DNA of 64,000 nucleotides. Source: FW021-bin31 sp964478125. GTDB lineage: Bacteria > Bacteroidota > Bacteroidia > Chitinophagales > Chitinophagaceae. The notes beneath the pieces were generated by a model. The model saw nothing but the letters and a program-made list of their open reading frames with translations, had not been told where the DNA came from and searched no databases. A program made the translations under genes and the position numbers. The DNA is taken from NCBI GenBank assembly GCA_964478125.1, contig CAYZGR010000001.1, positions 62,001 through 126,000 on the forward strand, in the 5' to 3' direction. Position 1 is the first letter of the stretch, and each line of letters starts with the position of its first letter. Of this stretch, positions 24,789 through 32,834 are shown piece after piece.

Positions 24789-26150
24789 TCAGGATATTTG
24801 CCCGGGAGAACCGGTTGCAGCTTTACGTCCCGAACGGCTGATTTTTAAGAACCGGCTGCTCAGAAACAGTGCCGAAGAAGTTAATCCCAGGATGAGCCCC
24901 ACCCATATTCCGGCAGCTCCCCAATTGAAATAAAAAGTCAATAGGCAACCTACAGGAATGGCGACGATCCAATACGAGATGCCGATGAAGAGGGTGGGGA
25001 TCCGCATGTCTTTTACCCCTCTCAGCAGGCCTGCACTATTTGCCTGAATGCTGTCTGATATTTGGAATATGGCTGCAAATATGAGCAGCCAGGCGGTAGT
25101 TTTCACTACGGTGCTGTTGTCATTAAAGAGGTAGGGCAATTGCTGCCGGAATACGATAAACAGGATCCCACAAACCGCGCCATAGAGCAATGCAGTCAGC
25201 AGGGTACTTTTGCCGATCAAAGTGATCCTGAACCAATTATTAGCGCCAAAAGCATTGCTGGTTCGTATTGAGCCGGCCTGAGACAAGCCCATGGAGATCA
25301 TGAACGTAAGGGAAGCCAGGCTCAGCGCAATTTGGTGTGCAGCCAGGGAAACGGCATCTATCATGCCAATAAAAATACCGGATAATGCAAAGGCGCCTGC
25401 TTCCATTGAGGTCTGGAGGCTGCTTGGAATACCTATATGTAATAACTCATGAAAAGTTTGTCTTTTTAGATGCCAACTTTTTTTACGGATCGCAATGTAT
25501 CTTTTAAAAATAGGATGCCGCAGCACAATGATAGCCATGATAATAAATAGAAGCGAGCGTGTGAGCAGGGTTCCCAGACCCGCTCCCTGTATTTCCAATC
25601 GGGGGAATCCCCAATTTCCAAATATCAGCAACCAGTTTAAAAAGGCATTCAGGGGTAAGGCGATAAAAGAGAGCAGCATTCCTACGCGGGTATATTGCAG
25701 GCCGTCTGTAAATTGTTTGAGGGCAAAAAACAACATCATGGGCAATACCGACCATCCCATGAGGCTGAGATAAGGCAATCCCAGACGGGCCACTTCGGGA
25801 TCTTGTCCCAGATGAAAAAGAATGCTTTTGCCCAATTCCAGGAGGAGAGAGATCAGAAGTGCGAAAAGAGCACACAGCCAGAATCCATTATAGAAATAAT
25901 GGCTGGTCAGGGCCTTATCATTTCGTCCGTGGGCCATGGACACCATTTGAGAGACGGATAAGGTAATGCCTATCCCGAAAACAAAAGGAATGTTCATCAC
26001 ACTGCTTACCAGGGCGACGGCGGCAAGCTGCTTATAATTTACAGCGCCTACCATAGCCGTATCTATCAACCGCAAGGCGATCTGGGCAATTTCACCCAAG
26101 ATGAGAGGGATGGCTAAACGAATAGTTTGCCGGGCTTCCTGGCGTAACAT
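24789..26150 (-). CDS. MATE-family multidrug/cation exporter
   Basis: A 453-residue inner-membrane protein from the ATG at 26150 (MLRQEARQTIRLAIPLILGE). There are twelve predicted helices in two homologous halves. IALRLIDTAMVGAVN and the second-half SLAAHQIALSLASLTFM and GLSQAGSIRTSNAFGA are signature blocks of the MATE (NorM/DinF) family, which exports cationic compounds with Na+ or H+. Reading further upstream would need a TTG start inside the promoter box at 26172-26179. Substrate is unknown. Confidence 0.88.
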   Translation of the reverse strand: MLRQEARQTIRLAIPLILGEIAQIALRLIDTAMVGAVNYKQLAAVALVSSVMNIPFVFGIGITLSVSQMVSMAHGRNDKALTSHYFYNGFWLCALFALLISLLLELGKSILFHLGQDPEVARLGLPYLSLMGWSVLPMMLFFALKQFTDGLQYTRVGMLLSFIALPLNAFLNWLLIFGNWGFPRLEIQGAGLGTLLTRSLLFIIMAIIVLRHPIFKRYIAIRKKSWHLKRQTFHELLHIGIPSSLQTSMEAGAFALSGIFIGMIDAVSLAAHQIALSLASLTFMISMGLSQAGSIRTSNAFGANNWFRITLIGKSTLLTALLYGAVCGILFIVFRQQLPYLFNDNSTVVKTTAWLLIFAAIFQISDSIQANSAGLLRGVKDMRIPTLFIGISYWIVAIPVGCLLTFYFNWGAAGIWVGLILGLTSSALFLSSRFLKISRSGRKAATGSPGQIS

Positions 26151-26171
26151 GCATCTGACTTGAAAAAAGGG

Positions 26172-26179
26172 CAAAGATA
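26172..26179 (-). promoter_or_regulatory. -7 box of the MATE gene
   Basis: On the minus strand this reads TATCTTTG, 21 bases before the ATG at 26150. It lies back to back with the tRNA-Glu promoter. Confidence 0.5.
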
Positions 26180-26223
26180 CAAAGTCCGCCTGATTCGGAT
26201 TGTTGAAAATGCATAAAATAGCT

Positions 26224-26231
26224 TAGCTTTG
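26224..26231 (+). promoter_or_regulatory. -7 box of tRNA-Glu
   Basis: TAGCTTTG matches TAnnTTTG. A GTTG ends 18 bases upstream. The box ends 13 bases before the mature tRNA, the same distance as for tRNA-Leu. Confidence 0.5.
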
Positions 26232-26244
26232 CCCCACAGTTTTT

Positions 26245-26320
26245 GGCGGTATCGTCTAGTGGTCCAGGACGGGGCCCTCTCACGGCTCAAACACGGGTTC
26301 GACTCCCGTTACCGCTACCA
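26245..26320 (+). tRNA. tRNA-Glu (anticodon CUC)
   Basis: A 76-base cloverleaf. The acceptor GGCGGUA pairs with UACCGCU (G1-U72 wobble). The anticodon stem-loop GGGCC-CUCUCAC-GGCUC places CUC at 34-36, and the T arm ACGGG-UUCGACU-CCCGU is followed by an encoded CCA. It reads only GAG codons. A terminator follows at 26344. It is a single gene, not part of a tRNA array. Confidence 0.95.
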
Positions 26321-26343
26321 GATACATTGACAACCAATCATTT

Positions 26344-26367
26344 AGCCACCTGCAAGGTGGCTTTGTT
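26344..26367 (+). terminator. terminator of tRNA-Glu
   Basis: AGCCACC and GGTGGCT form a perfect 7-bp stem with a TGCAA loop, followed by TTGTT. Confidence 0.75.
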
Positions 26368-26932
26368 GTATAGCTTAGTCGAGATAGAGGGTCGGGTGGT
26401 AACAGGCCGATTGAGGTATTAATCATTGTTAGATGATATCAATTTATCTATCTTTGTTTTTGGCATAGGATTTTTCGTAAACCCCCGAGCGGGACGAATA
26501 TCCTTTGCCCGGAGGTTTAAGCCCGGAATAGAAGAAGTTGCATCTATACTTGATTTTGGCACGTATTTTTGCGTTTATTCCCCTTTGGCGGAGGAATCCG
26601 TCGTAGCTTCAGCGAAGCCGGGACAAAAATCGTTACAGAACCTAATGAGCCGTTTTATTAAACTAAAGCCTTTTTATTTCTCAATTTCCGGATTATAAAC
26701 GACCCGGGTTCTTATATGCTTCTACGTATTGCTTTGCCATGGGTTTTATGTCTGCTGTACACTTACAATAAAGCGCTAAAGCGGGTTCCTTTTATAACAT
26801 ACCGGAAATGGGCTCCTCCAGAAGGAGGTTCTCATTTCAAACTACCGCTTCCCCGAGGCGCATCAAGCCTGTTAATAGTGATGGAGCAACATCATGGATC
26901 GGAAGGCTGATCAGCATATATCGGAATATACA
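26368..26932. other. unexplained structured intergenic region
   Basis: About 565 bases with no gene I can support; open frames here have poor protein character. It contains several inverted repeats: GCTTC-AGC-GAAGC near 26610, and a nested structure at 26779-26850. In that structure AAGCGG/CCGCTT encloses GAAATG/CATTTC and CCTCC-AGAA-GGAGG. It may be a degenerate repeat element or an unannotated RNA. Confidence 0.35.
26779..26850. repeat. nested inverted repeat
   Basis: The outer arms AAGCGG (26779-26784) and CCGCTT (26845-26850) enclose a 34-base hairpin at 26805-26838. That hairpin has a GAAATG/CATTTC stem, a 2x2 internal loop, a CCTCC/GGAGG stem and an AGAA tetraloop. No U-tract follows, so it is not a simple terminator. 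Confidence 0.5.
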
Positions 26933-26978
26933 AAAGAACGGCAGGCATACATGATGGTTCTTATGCTTACCGTTCTTT
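26933..26978 (-). terminator. terminator of aqpZ
   Basis: Inverted repeat AAAGAACGG / CCGTTCTTT with a second inner stem (GCATA/TATGC), 15 bases beyond the aqpZ stop on the minus strand, running into TTTTG. Confidence 0.7.
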
Positions 26979-26993
26979 GTATTGAAAAAAGGA

Positions 26994-27722
26994 TTATGCT
27001 TCTGTTGTTTTTCGGGTATTCATTCCCCTCCACACCAGTGCGGCTACGATCGCGCCGGATAAAGGTGCTGCAAAGAATAACCAAAGTTGAGATAATGCTT
27101 TCCCGCCGGCGAATAGAGCCGGTCCAAAGCTACGGGCCGGATTAACGGAGGTCCCGGTAATGGGAATGGTAAATAAATGGATGGAGGCCAGGGCAAAACC
27201 TATAGTTACCCCGGCTAAGGCCTTGTTCCCCCATTTTTCAGAGGTCACACCGAGGATGACAAATAAGAACAGAAAGGTCATTACCGCTTCAGCAAGGAAC
27301 GCGGAAGCCGTGTCATAACCGTTTTGATATCCGGGGCCCCATCCGTTAGCGCCAAGCGCCCATTCTCCCATTTCAAAACCGGGAAGGCCGTTCAGAACAA
27401 TCATTAATACCAGGGCTGCCAGAACGGCGCCGATCAGTTGTGCCACGATGTAGGCGACGGCCTCGCTGCCTTTCATTTTTCCGGCAACAAGTAAGCCTAC
27501 TGTTACCGCGGGATTGATGTGACTGCCGGAAATTCCTCCGATGGCATAGCACATGATAAGTTGGGCAAGGCCGAAAGCCAGGGCAATACCCAGCAGACCA
27601 AGTCCCGACAAGGAAGCGGCAGTATCGTGTCCTGCAATAACGGCTGCGCCGCAACCAATGAGAACCAGTACGAAGGTACCGATAATTTCGGCTACAAACT
27701 TCGTGGAAAGTTTAATCTCCAT
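26994..27722 (-). CDS. aqpZ: aquaporin Z-type water channel
   Basis: A 242-residue six-helix MIP-family protein with both NPA boxes, SHINPAVTV (Asn70) and TSVNPARSFG (Asn194). The selectivity filter residues Phe50, His182, Thr191 and Arg197 match the water-specific AqpZ pattern, not a glycerol facilitator. The C-terminus is short and polar. It is divergent from the ribosomal cluster across a 505-base gap, with its own terminator. Confidence 0.93.
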   Translation of the reverse strand: MEIKLSTKFVAEIIGTFVLVLIGCGAAVIAGHDTAASLSGLGLLGIALAFGLAQLIMCYAIGGISGSHINPAVTVGLLVAGKMKGSEAVAYIVAQLIGAVLAALVLMIVLNGLPGFEMGEWALGANGWGPGYQNGYDTASAFLAEAVMTFLFLFVILGVTSEKWGNKALAGVTIGFALASIHLFTIPITGTSVNPARSFGPALFAGGKALSQLWLFFAAPLSGAIVAALVWRGMNTRKTTEA

Positions 27723-28107
27723 AATAAATGATTTGAAGGTTTAAAATGAATGGATGAGGCCAATTACAGTTATAATCAGGCCCAAAAACGGTATAAATAT
27801 AATATAAAAATAAATTTATCCTCTTTTTTTGGGCAGAAGAAATAAAGATTCAAGTTCATACGGTCTCTGTGCCGGATGCCGTTAGCATGCCGGAAAAACA
27901 AGGCTTTACCTGATAGGATCTTCTTTTCTTTTCTCAAAGATGAATTCTCATAAAATTGGAAGGGACTGAAGAAACTATTGACGACATCCCCATCCTCCAT
28001 GGGATTAAGGGAATCATAGATGGTGCTATATCATGGGGTAGATCTATTCTATGGTCTTCCGGATCGTTCTTGCAATTTATGTGTCGCAATAGATGCCCTC
28101 CAGACTG

Positions 28108-28115
28108 TATCTTTG
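28108..28115 (+). promoter_or_regulatory. upstream -7 box (possible second S10 promoter)
   Basis: TATCTTTG matches TAnnTTTG, 112 bases before rpsJ. No -33 match, so it is weaker than the box at 28173. Confidence 0.35.
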
Positions 28116-28149
28116 CGGCTTTAGCATGAAGAAAATTTTTATAAATTGT

Positions 28150-28180
28150 TTTGTAATATAAAAAAGAGGCTATACCTTTG
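28150..28180 (+). promoter_or_regulatory. main promoter of the S10-spc-alpha cluster
   Basis: TTTG (28150-28153), exactly 19 bases, then TACCTTTG (28173-28180). This is a textbook Bacteroidota promoter and gives a leader of about 40 bases before rpsJ. Confidence 0.75.
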
Positions 28181-28227
28181 CAGTCCCAAAATTTTCGGGG
28201 CAATCGCCTTGTAATGAATTTAGGAAT

Positions 28228-28533
28228 ATGGCACAAAGAATTAGAATTAAATTAAAATCCTATGATCACAATCTGGTGGATAAGTCTGCTGAAAAGATTG
28301 TGAAGACCGTGCGTAGCTCGGGAGCCGTGGTAACCGGCCCTATTCCCCTGCCAACGGAAAAGAAAATATTCACTGTTTTGCGTTCGCCGCATGTGAATAA
28401 GAAAGCCCGTGAGCAGTTTCAACTGAGCACACATAAGCGGTTGATGGATATATACACATCTTCTTCCAGAACGGTAGACGCGCTCTCTAAGCTGGATTTG
28501 CCTTCCGGAGTGGATGTTGAGATCAAAGCATAA
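28228..28533 (+). CDS. rpsJ: 30S ribosomal protein S10
   Basis: 101 residues of normal length. IRIKLKSYDHNLVDKSAEKI and the GPIPLPTEKKIFTVLRSPHV loop are diagnostic. S10 sits in the 30S head and, as NusE, also acts in transcription antitermination. It is the first gene of the cluster, transcribed from the promoter at 28150-28180. Confidence 0.97.
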   Translation: MAQRIRIKLKSYDHNLVDKSAEKIVKTVRSSGAVVTGPIPLPTEKKIFTVLRSPHVNKKAREQFQLSTHKRLMDIYTSSSRTVDALSKLDLPSGVDVEIKA

Positions 28534-28606
28534 AATTTATTTAGATAATCCCTTATCCTGAGGATAGCATAATGAACCCCCTCAGGCAATGAGCAAAAGG
28601 AACAAC

Positions 28607-29224
28607 ATGAAAGGTCTCCTTGGTAAAAAGGTCGGAATGACCAGCATTTTCCTGGACAACGGAATGCAAATTGCCTGTACCGTTATAGAAGCAGGCCCGT
28701 GCACGGTTACTCAGGTGAAAACCGGAGAAACGGATGGTTATAATGCCATTCAAATTGCCTACGGTGAGCGGAAACCCAAAAATACCTCCAAAGGGCTTCA
28801 GAATCATTTCGCCAAAGCCGGCACTTCTCCCAAACGCATTATTAAAGAACTTAGAAATCCCTCTCTTGATAAAAAGCTGGGGGATATAATTACTTGTGAG
28901 ATCTTCCAGAGGGGGGAAGAAGTAGAGGTGATCGGCACATCGAAAGGAAAAGGCTTTCAGGGAGTGGTGAAACGTCATGGTTTCCACGGGGTAGGCGAAT
29001 CCACTCATGGCCAGAAAGATCGTCAGCGGCATCCCGGTTCTATCGGCGCCTCTTCCGATCCTTCCCGTGTATTTAAGGGAATGCGCATGGGCGGACGTAT
29101 GGGTGGAGAACGAGTGAAAGTAAAGGGGCTGAGCGTGGTGCGCGTTTATCCTGAAAAGAATTTGGTTTTGGTGAGTGGATCGGTCCCCGGCCACAATGGT
29201 TCCATCGTTTTAATTCAGAATTGA
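28607..29224 (+). CDS. rplC: 50S ribosomal protein L3
   Basis: 205 residues from the ATG at 28607 (MKGLLGKKVGMTSIF), the usual family start. An in-frame ATG at 28589 would add MSKRNN. The central FQGVVKRHGFHG and the tip loop GSIGASSDPSRVFKGMRM reach toward the peptidyl-transferase centre. It ends two bases before rplD, so the two are probably translationally coupled. Confidence 0.97.
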   Translation: MKGLLGKKVGMTSIFLDNGMQIACTVIEAGPCTVTQVKTGETDGYNAIQIAYGERKPKNTSKGLQNHFAKAGTSPKRIIKELRNPSLDKKLGDIITCEIFQRGEEVEVIGTSKGKGFQGVVKRHGFHGVGESTHGQKDRQRHPGSIGASSDPSRVFKGMRMGGRMGGERVKVKGLSVVRVYPEKNLVLVSGSVPGHNGSIVLIQN

Positions 29225-29225
29225 T

Positions 29226-30038
29226 ATGCAACTCGATGTATTAAATATAGAAGGAAAGAAGACGGGCAGATCCGTTAACCTGTCTGATGAGATCTTCGGT
29301 ATACAGCCTAATGATCACCTGATTTATATGGCTGTCAAGCACTACCTGGCCGGAAAGCATCGCGGAACACATAAGACAAAAGGGCGTAGCGAAGTGAAAG
29401 GGTCTACCCGTAAGTTACACCGCCAGAAAGGTACCGGAGGATCTCGTAAAGGGGATATCAAGAATCCGTTATACCATGGAGGAGGTACTGTTTTTGGTCC
29501 CCGGCCGCATGGTTATGGATTTAAGATGAACCGTAAGGAAAAAGACCTGGCCAAAATGTCGGCATTGGCATATAAGGCTTCAGGGGAAGCGATCCGGATA
29601 ATAGAAAGTTTTCAACTGGAGGCCCCTAAAACCAGAACGGCAGCCGCCGCGCTGGAAAGCCTGGAAGTGGCAGGGAAAAAGGTATTATATGTAACTGCAG
29701 ACAGGGATGAGAAGGTATCCCTTTCTCTTCGAAACATCCCAAGAGTGAAAGAGGCCGTGTTGAGCGATATCAACACTTATGATATAGTTAACAGCCATTT
29801 CCTGGTATTGACTGAAGAGGCCGCAAATATCCTTTCTGATGAAAAAGAGGAACGGGAAATCCAGGATGGAACGGTAGAAGAAGCGCAAGTAGAAAAGGTT
29901 GCGGAAGAAAAGAGGCAGGAGAAGAAGGAAGGGACTGAAAGTAAAGCTGAAAATAGAGAAACGGTTTCGGAGGAAAAGGAAAACGTGTCTGATGTGGCAG
30001 ACAATATAGATAATAAAGATAAAAAAGACAATAAATAA
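29226..30038 (+). CDS. rplD: 50S ribosomal protein L4 with long acidic tail
   Basis: 270 residues, against about 200-210 for typical L4. The conserved part shows the extended loop (HRGTHKTKGRSEVKGSTRK, GTGGSRKGDIKNP, GGGTVFGPRPHGY) that lines the exit tunnel. The normal C-terminus ends near LVLTEEAANILS (about residue 206). Some 60 residues of low-complexity Glu/Lys/Asp sequence follow, ending KDKKDNK. The extension is in frame and ends just before a hairpin, so it is not a frameshift. Its role is unknown. In enteric bacteria L4 also represses its own operon; whether that holds here is not known. Confidence 0.95.
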   Translation: MQLDVLNIEGKKTGRSVNLSDEIFGIQPNDHLIYMAVKHYLAGKHRGTHKTKGRSEVKGSTRKLHRQKGTGGSRKGDIKNPLYHGGGTVFGPRPHGYGFKMNRKEKDLAKMSALAYKASGEAIRIIESFQLEAPKTRTAAAALESLEVAGKKVLYVTADRDEKVSLSLRNIPRVKEAVLSDINTYDIVNSHFLVLTEEAANILSDEKEEREIQDGTVEEAQVEKVAEEKRQEKKEGTESKAENRETVSEEKENVSDVADNIDNKDKKDNK

Positions 30039-30041
30039 AAG

Positions 30042-30076
30042 ACAGCAGCCGGTTTAAAATCGGAGGCTGTTTTTTA
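30042..30076 (+). terminator. intrinsic-terminator-like hairpin between rplD and rplW
   Basis: ACAGC-AG-CCG pairs with CGG-AG-GCTGT around a 9-base loop, followed directly by TTTTTT. It lies four bases after the rplD stop inside the operon, so it would act as a partial terminator or attenuator. Confidence 0.55.
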
Positions 30077-30106
30077 TAAATACTAACGGCAAAAGAAAAG
30101 CTAGCA

Positions 30107-30406
30107 ATGAAATTAGCAGATGTTTTGATTCGCCCCGTGCTCTCGGAAAAAGCAAATAACTTGTCTGAAAAGGTAGGGAAATATACTTTTGTGGTAGCCC
30201 GCAAAGCCAATAAACTGGAGATCAAAGCCGCGGTAGAATCTTTTTATGGTGTGAATGTAGTTCGTGTAAACACGATGGTGGTTCCTGCAAAAGCCAAGAG
30301 CCGTTATACCAAAACAGGTGTTATTTCCGGTCGCAGGCCGGCCTATAAGAAAGCTATTGTAACGGTAGCGGAAGGGGATAGCATAGATATTTTTGAAAGT
30401 ATTTGA
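30107..30406 (+). CDS. rplW: 50S ribosomal protein L23
   Basis: 99 residues. ADVLIRPVLSEKANNL and YTFVVARKANKLEIKAAVE are the family N-terminal blocks, and a basic loop (KAKSRYTKTGVISGRRPAYKK) follows. L23 sits at the tunnel exit and docks trigger factor and SRP. It follows the hairpin at 30042. Confidence 0.96.
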   Translation: MKLADVLIRPVLSEKANNLSEKVGKYTFVVARKANKLEIKAAVESFYGVNVVRVNTMVVPAKAKSRYTKTGVISGRRPAYKKAIVTVAEGDSIDIFESI

Positions 30407-30469
30407 TCGAGTAAACAATCGGAATTGACGAGTTTCAGCTTGTCTTAAAAGAGGAAGAAAAGCATAATC

Positions 30470-31303
30470 ATGGCCTTAAAGAAATTTAAACCAGCAACAC
30501 CCGGAACACGTTGGAGAGTAGGAAATGCCTTTAGCGAGGTTACCGCTACCAGCCCGGAAAAAAGCCTTCTGGCCCCCATTAAACGTAAAGGCGGTCGCAA
30601 TGTACAAGGCCGTATGGTGGTCCGTAATGTAGGAGGCGGTCATAAAAAAAGATATCGCATTATTGATTTTAAGAGGGATAAAAAAGACATCCCCGCTACG
30701 GTAAAGACGATAGAGTATGACCCGAATAGAAGTGCATTTATTGCTTTACTGACATATGCTGATGGAGAAAAAAGATATATTATTGCTCCTCAGGGATTGC
30801 AGGTAGGCGCCCGGATCGTGAGTGGTGATAATGTGGCTCCGGAATTAGGCAATGCGCTTTTGCTGAAGAATGTTCCGTTGGGTACGGTGTTGCATAACAT
30901 AGAGCTGCGTCCCGGTTGCGGGGGGATCATAGCCCGCGGGGCCGGCACGTATGCCCAGATTACCGCACGGGAAGGGAAATATGCCATCCTGAAGATGCCA
31001 TCGGGGGAGTTTAGAAAAATATTAGTGACCTGTATGGCAACTGTAGGAACCGTCTCCAACTCCGATCATATTTTACAATCTATGGGCAAAGCCGGGAGAA
31101 ACCGCTGGAGAGGCAGGCGGCCCCGTGTACGCGGCGTGGCCATGAACCCAGTAGATCACCCGATGGGTGGTGGCGAAGGAAAGGCCTCAGGCGGCTTGCC
31201 GCGTTCCAGGAATGGACAATATGCCAAGGGGCTTAAAACACGTAATCCCAATAAGGCTTCCAATAAGCAGATTGTACAACGCAGAAAACGTAAGAAAAAA
31301 TAA
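30470..31303 (+). CDS. rplB: 50S ribosomal protein L2
   Basis: 277 residues, standard length. GRNVQGRMVVRNVGGGHKKR and the highly conserved VAMNPVDHPMGGGEGK near the peptidyl-transferase centre identify it. It binds 23S rRNA domain IV and helps join the subunits. Followed by rpsS after 33 bases. Confidence 0.98.
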   Translation: MALKKFKPATPGTRWRVGNAFSEVTATSPEKSLLAPIKRKGGRNVQGRMVVRNVGGGHKKRYRIIDFKRDKKDIPATVKTIEYDPNRSAFIALLTYADGEKRYIIAPQGLQVGARIVSGDNVAPELGNALLLKNVPLGTVLHNIELRPGCGGIIARGAGTYAQITAREGKYAILKMPSGEFRKILVTCMATVGTVSNSDHILQSMGKAGRNRWRGRRPRVRGVAMNPVDHPMGGGEGKASGGLPRSRNGQYAKGLKTRNPNKASNKQIVQRRKRKKK

Positions 31304-31336
31304 ATTTAAGCAATAATAATTTAATCATTAAATAAC

Positions 31337-31603
31337 ATGGCTCGTTCCATAAAAAAAGGCCCTTACATTGAACATTCCCTCATGGAAAAGATTGTTGCGA
31401 TGAATGAGGGTGTCAAGAAGAAATCAGTGATTAAAACCTGGAGTCGCCGTTCTACCATTTCTCCCGAATTTGTGGGGCACACGCTCGCGGTACACAATGG
31501 GAACAAATTTATTCCGGTGTATATCACAGAATATATGGTAGGACATAAATTGGGAGAATTTGCGCCTACACGGAACTTCAGAGGTCACGCCAATAAAAAA
31601 TAA
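31337..31603 (+). CDS. rpsS: 30S ribosomal protein S19
   Basis: 88 residues. RSIKKGPYIEHSLMEKI and IKTWSRRSTISPEFVGHT are diagnostic. It is part of the 30S head near the A-site finger. It ends seven bases before rplV. Confidence 0.97.
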   Translation: MARSIKKGPYIEHSLMEKIVAMNEGVKKKSVIKTWSRRSTISPEFVGHTLAVHNGNKFIPVYITEYMVGHKLGEFAPTRNFRGHANKK

Positions 31604-31610
31604 TTGAACA

Positions 31611-32024
31611 ATGGAAGCTGTAGCAAAACTGAGAAATAATCCGACTTCTACCAGAAAGATGCGTCTGCTGGCCGATTTGATCAGGGGAATGGAAGTGGAA
31701 AAAGCTTTAAATGTATTGAAGTTTCATACAAAGCATTCGAGCCGGCCGCTTGAAAAATTGTTGCTTTCGGCGGTAAACAACTGGGAACAGGCCAACGCGG
31801 GTGAGCGCGTAGAAGATGCCAACCTCTATGTTAAGACCATTTTCGTTGATGGGGGAACCATGCTTAAAAGATTGCGCCCTGCCCCGCAAGGCCGTGCATA
31901 CCGCATTCGCAAACGCAGCAATCATGTGACCATTGTGGTGGATTCAAAAAATCTGCCGGATTACAGTGAAACAGCCATTCAGGAGGAGACGCCTGACAAC
32001 GAAAAAGAACAAAAAGAAAACTAA
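31611..32024 (+). CDS. rplV: 50S ribosomal protein L22
   Basis: 137 residues, with VAKLRNNPTSTRKMRLLADL, the core ELLLSAVNN-like helix (LEKLLLSAVNNWEQAN) and the tunnel-lining hairpin (KRLRPAPQGRAYRIRKRSNH). A short acidic tail of about 20 residues (ETAIQEETPDNEKEQKEN) extends past the usual end, echoing the tails of L4 and L17 in this cluster. Confidence 0.96.
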   Translation: MEAVAKLRNNPTSTRKMRLLADLIRGMEVEKALNVLKFHTKHSSRPLEKLLLSAVNNWEQANAGERVEDANLYVKTIFVDGGTMLKRLRPAPQGRAYRIRKRSNHVTIVVDSKNLPDYSETAIQEETPDNEKEQKEN

Positions 32025-32050
32025 AACAGAATAAGAACTAAAAGCGAAAC

Positions 32051-32776
32051 ATGGGCCAAAAAACAAATCCGATAGGGAACCGTTTAGGAATCATTCGCGG
32101 ATGGGATTCAAACTGGTTCGGTAACAAGAACGACTTTGCACCGAAGTTGGTTGAAGATCACAAGATCCGCGCCTATCTTGATGCCCGCATCAACAAAGGC
32201 GGTATAGCCAGAGTGGTGATCGAGCGTACATTAAATAAATTGATCATTACGATCCATACTTCTAAGCCCGGTATTATCATTGGGAAGGGCGGTTCGGAGG
32301 TGGATCGTATCAAGGAAGAATTAAAAGCCCTGACCGACAAAAGCGATGTGCAGATCAACATCCTGGAGATTCGCCGTCCTGAAATAGACGCCAATATTGT
32401 CGCTGAAAATATAGCCAGGCAGATCGAGAGCCGTATCAATTACAAAAGAGCTATTCGTATGGCTATAGCTACTGCATTGCGTATGGGAGCCGAAGGCATA
32501 AAGGTGAAGGTGAGCGGTCGTTTGGGCGGGGCGGAAATTGCCCGTTCAGAAGAAATGAAGCAGGGAAGAACGCCATTGCATACCTTCCGTATGGATATTG
32601 ATTATTGTGAGACAGCCGCACAAACAGTTTATGGTAAGATCGGCATCAAGGTATGGATCTGTAAAGGTGAAGTGCTGGGTAAAAGAGACCTGAACCCGAA
32701 CTTTGTAGCCGGAGGCGGAAAACGCGGTCGCGGCCATGAACGGAGAGGGGGAAGAAGAGGGGGAGGAAGACGATAG
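32051..32776 (+). CDS. rpsC: 30S ribosomal protein S3
   Basis: 241 residues. It starts MGQKTNPIGNRLGIIRGWDS. The KH domain has IIIGKGGSEVDRI, the C-terminal domain has AQTVYGKIGIKVWICKGE, and a Gly-Arg-rich tail (GGGKRGRGHERRGGRR) ends the protein. It forms part of the mRNA entry channel. Confidence 0.97.
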   Translation: MGQKTNPIGNRLGIIRGWDSNWFGNKNDFAPKLVEDHKIRAYLDARINKGGIARVVIERTLNKLIITIHTSKPGIIIGKGGSEVDRIKEELKALTDKSDVQINILEIRRPEIDANIVAENIARQIESRINYKRAIRMAIATALRMGAEGIKVKVSGRLGGAEIARSEEMKQGRTPLHTFRMDIDYCETAAQTVYGKIGIKVWICKGEVLGKRDLNPNFVAGGGKRGRGHERRGGRRGGGRR

Positions 32777-32834
32777 CTCCGTCTAAGCATTTAATATAAA
32801 TCTGAAGCGTAACGGCATAGATAAATTTTGAATC

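Larger units (their letters stand above)
27723..28227. other. intergenic region upstream of the S10 operon
   Basis: 505 bases separating divergent aqpZ and rpsJ, AT-rich. It holds two TAnnTTTG boxes pointing at rpsJ and an imperfect hairpin at 27872-27893 (CCGGATGC/GCATGCCGG, no U-tract). No gene is supported. No elongation factor or str-operon gene precedes rpsJ here. Confidence 0.5.

Noticed and set aside
26426..26910. Two open frames of 90 and 64 codons in the region after tRNA-Glu
   Set aside because: No domain, mixed composition, and inverted repeats cross them; they look like chance frames.
28126..28161. A short leader-peptide frame (MKKIFINCFVI) upstream of rpsJ
   Set aside because: It lies across the -33 element of the main promoter, so it would not be on the main transcript, and it has no regulatory codon run.
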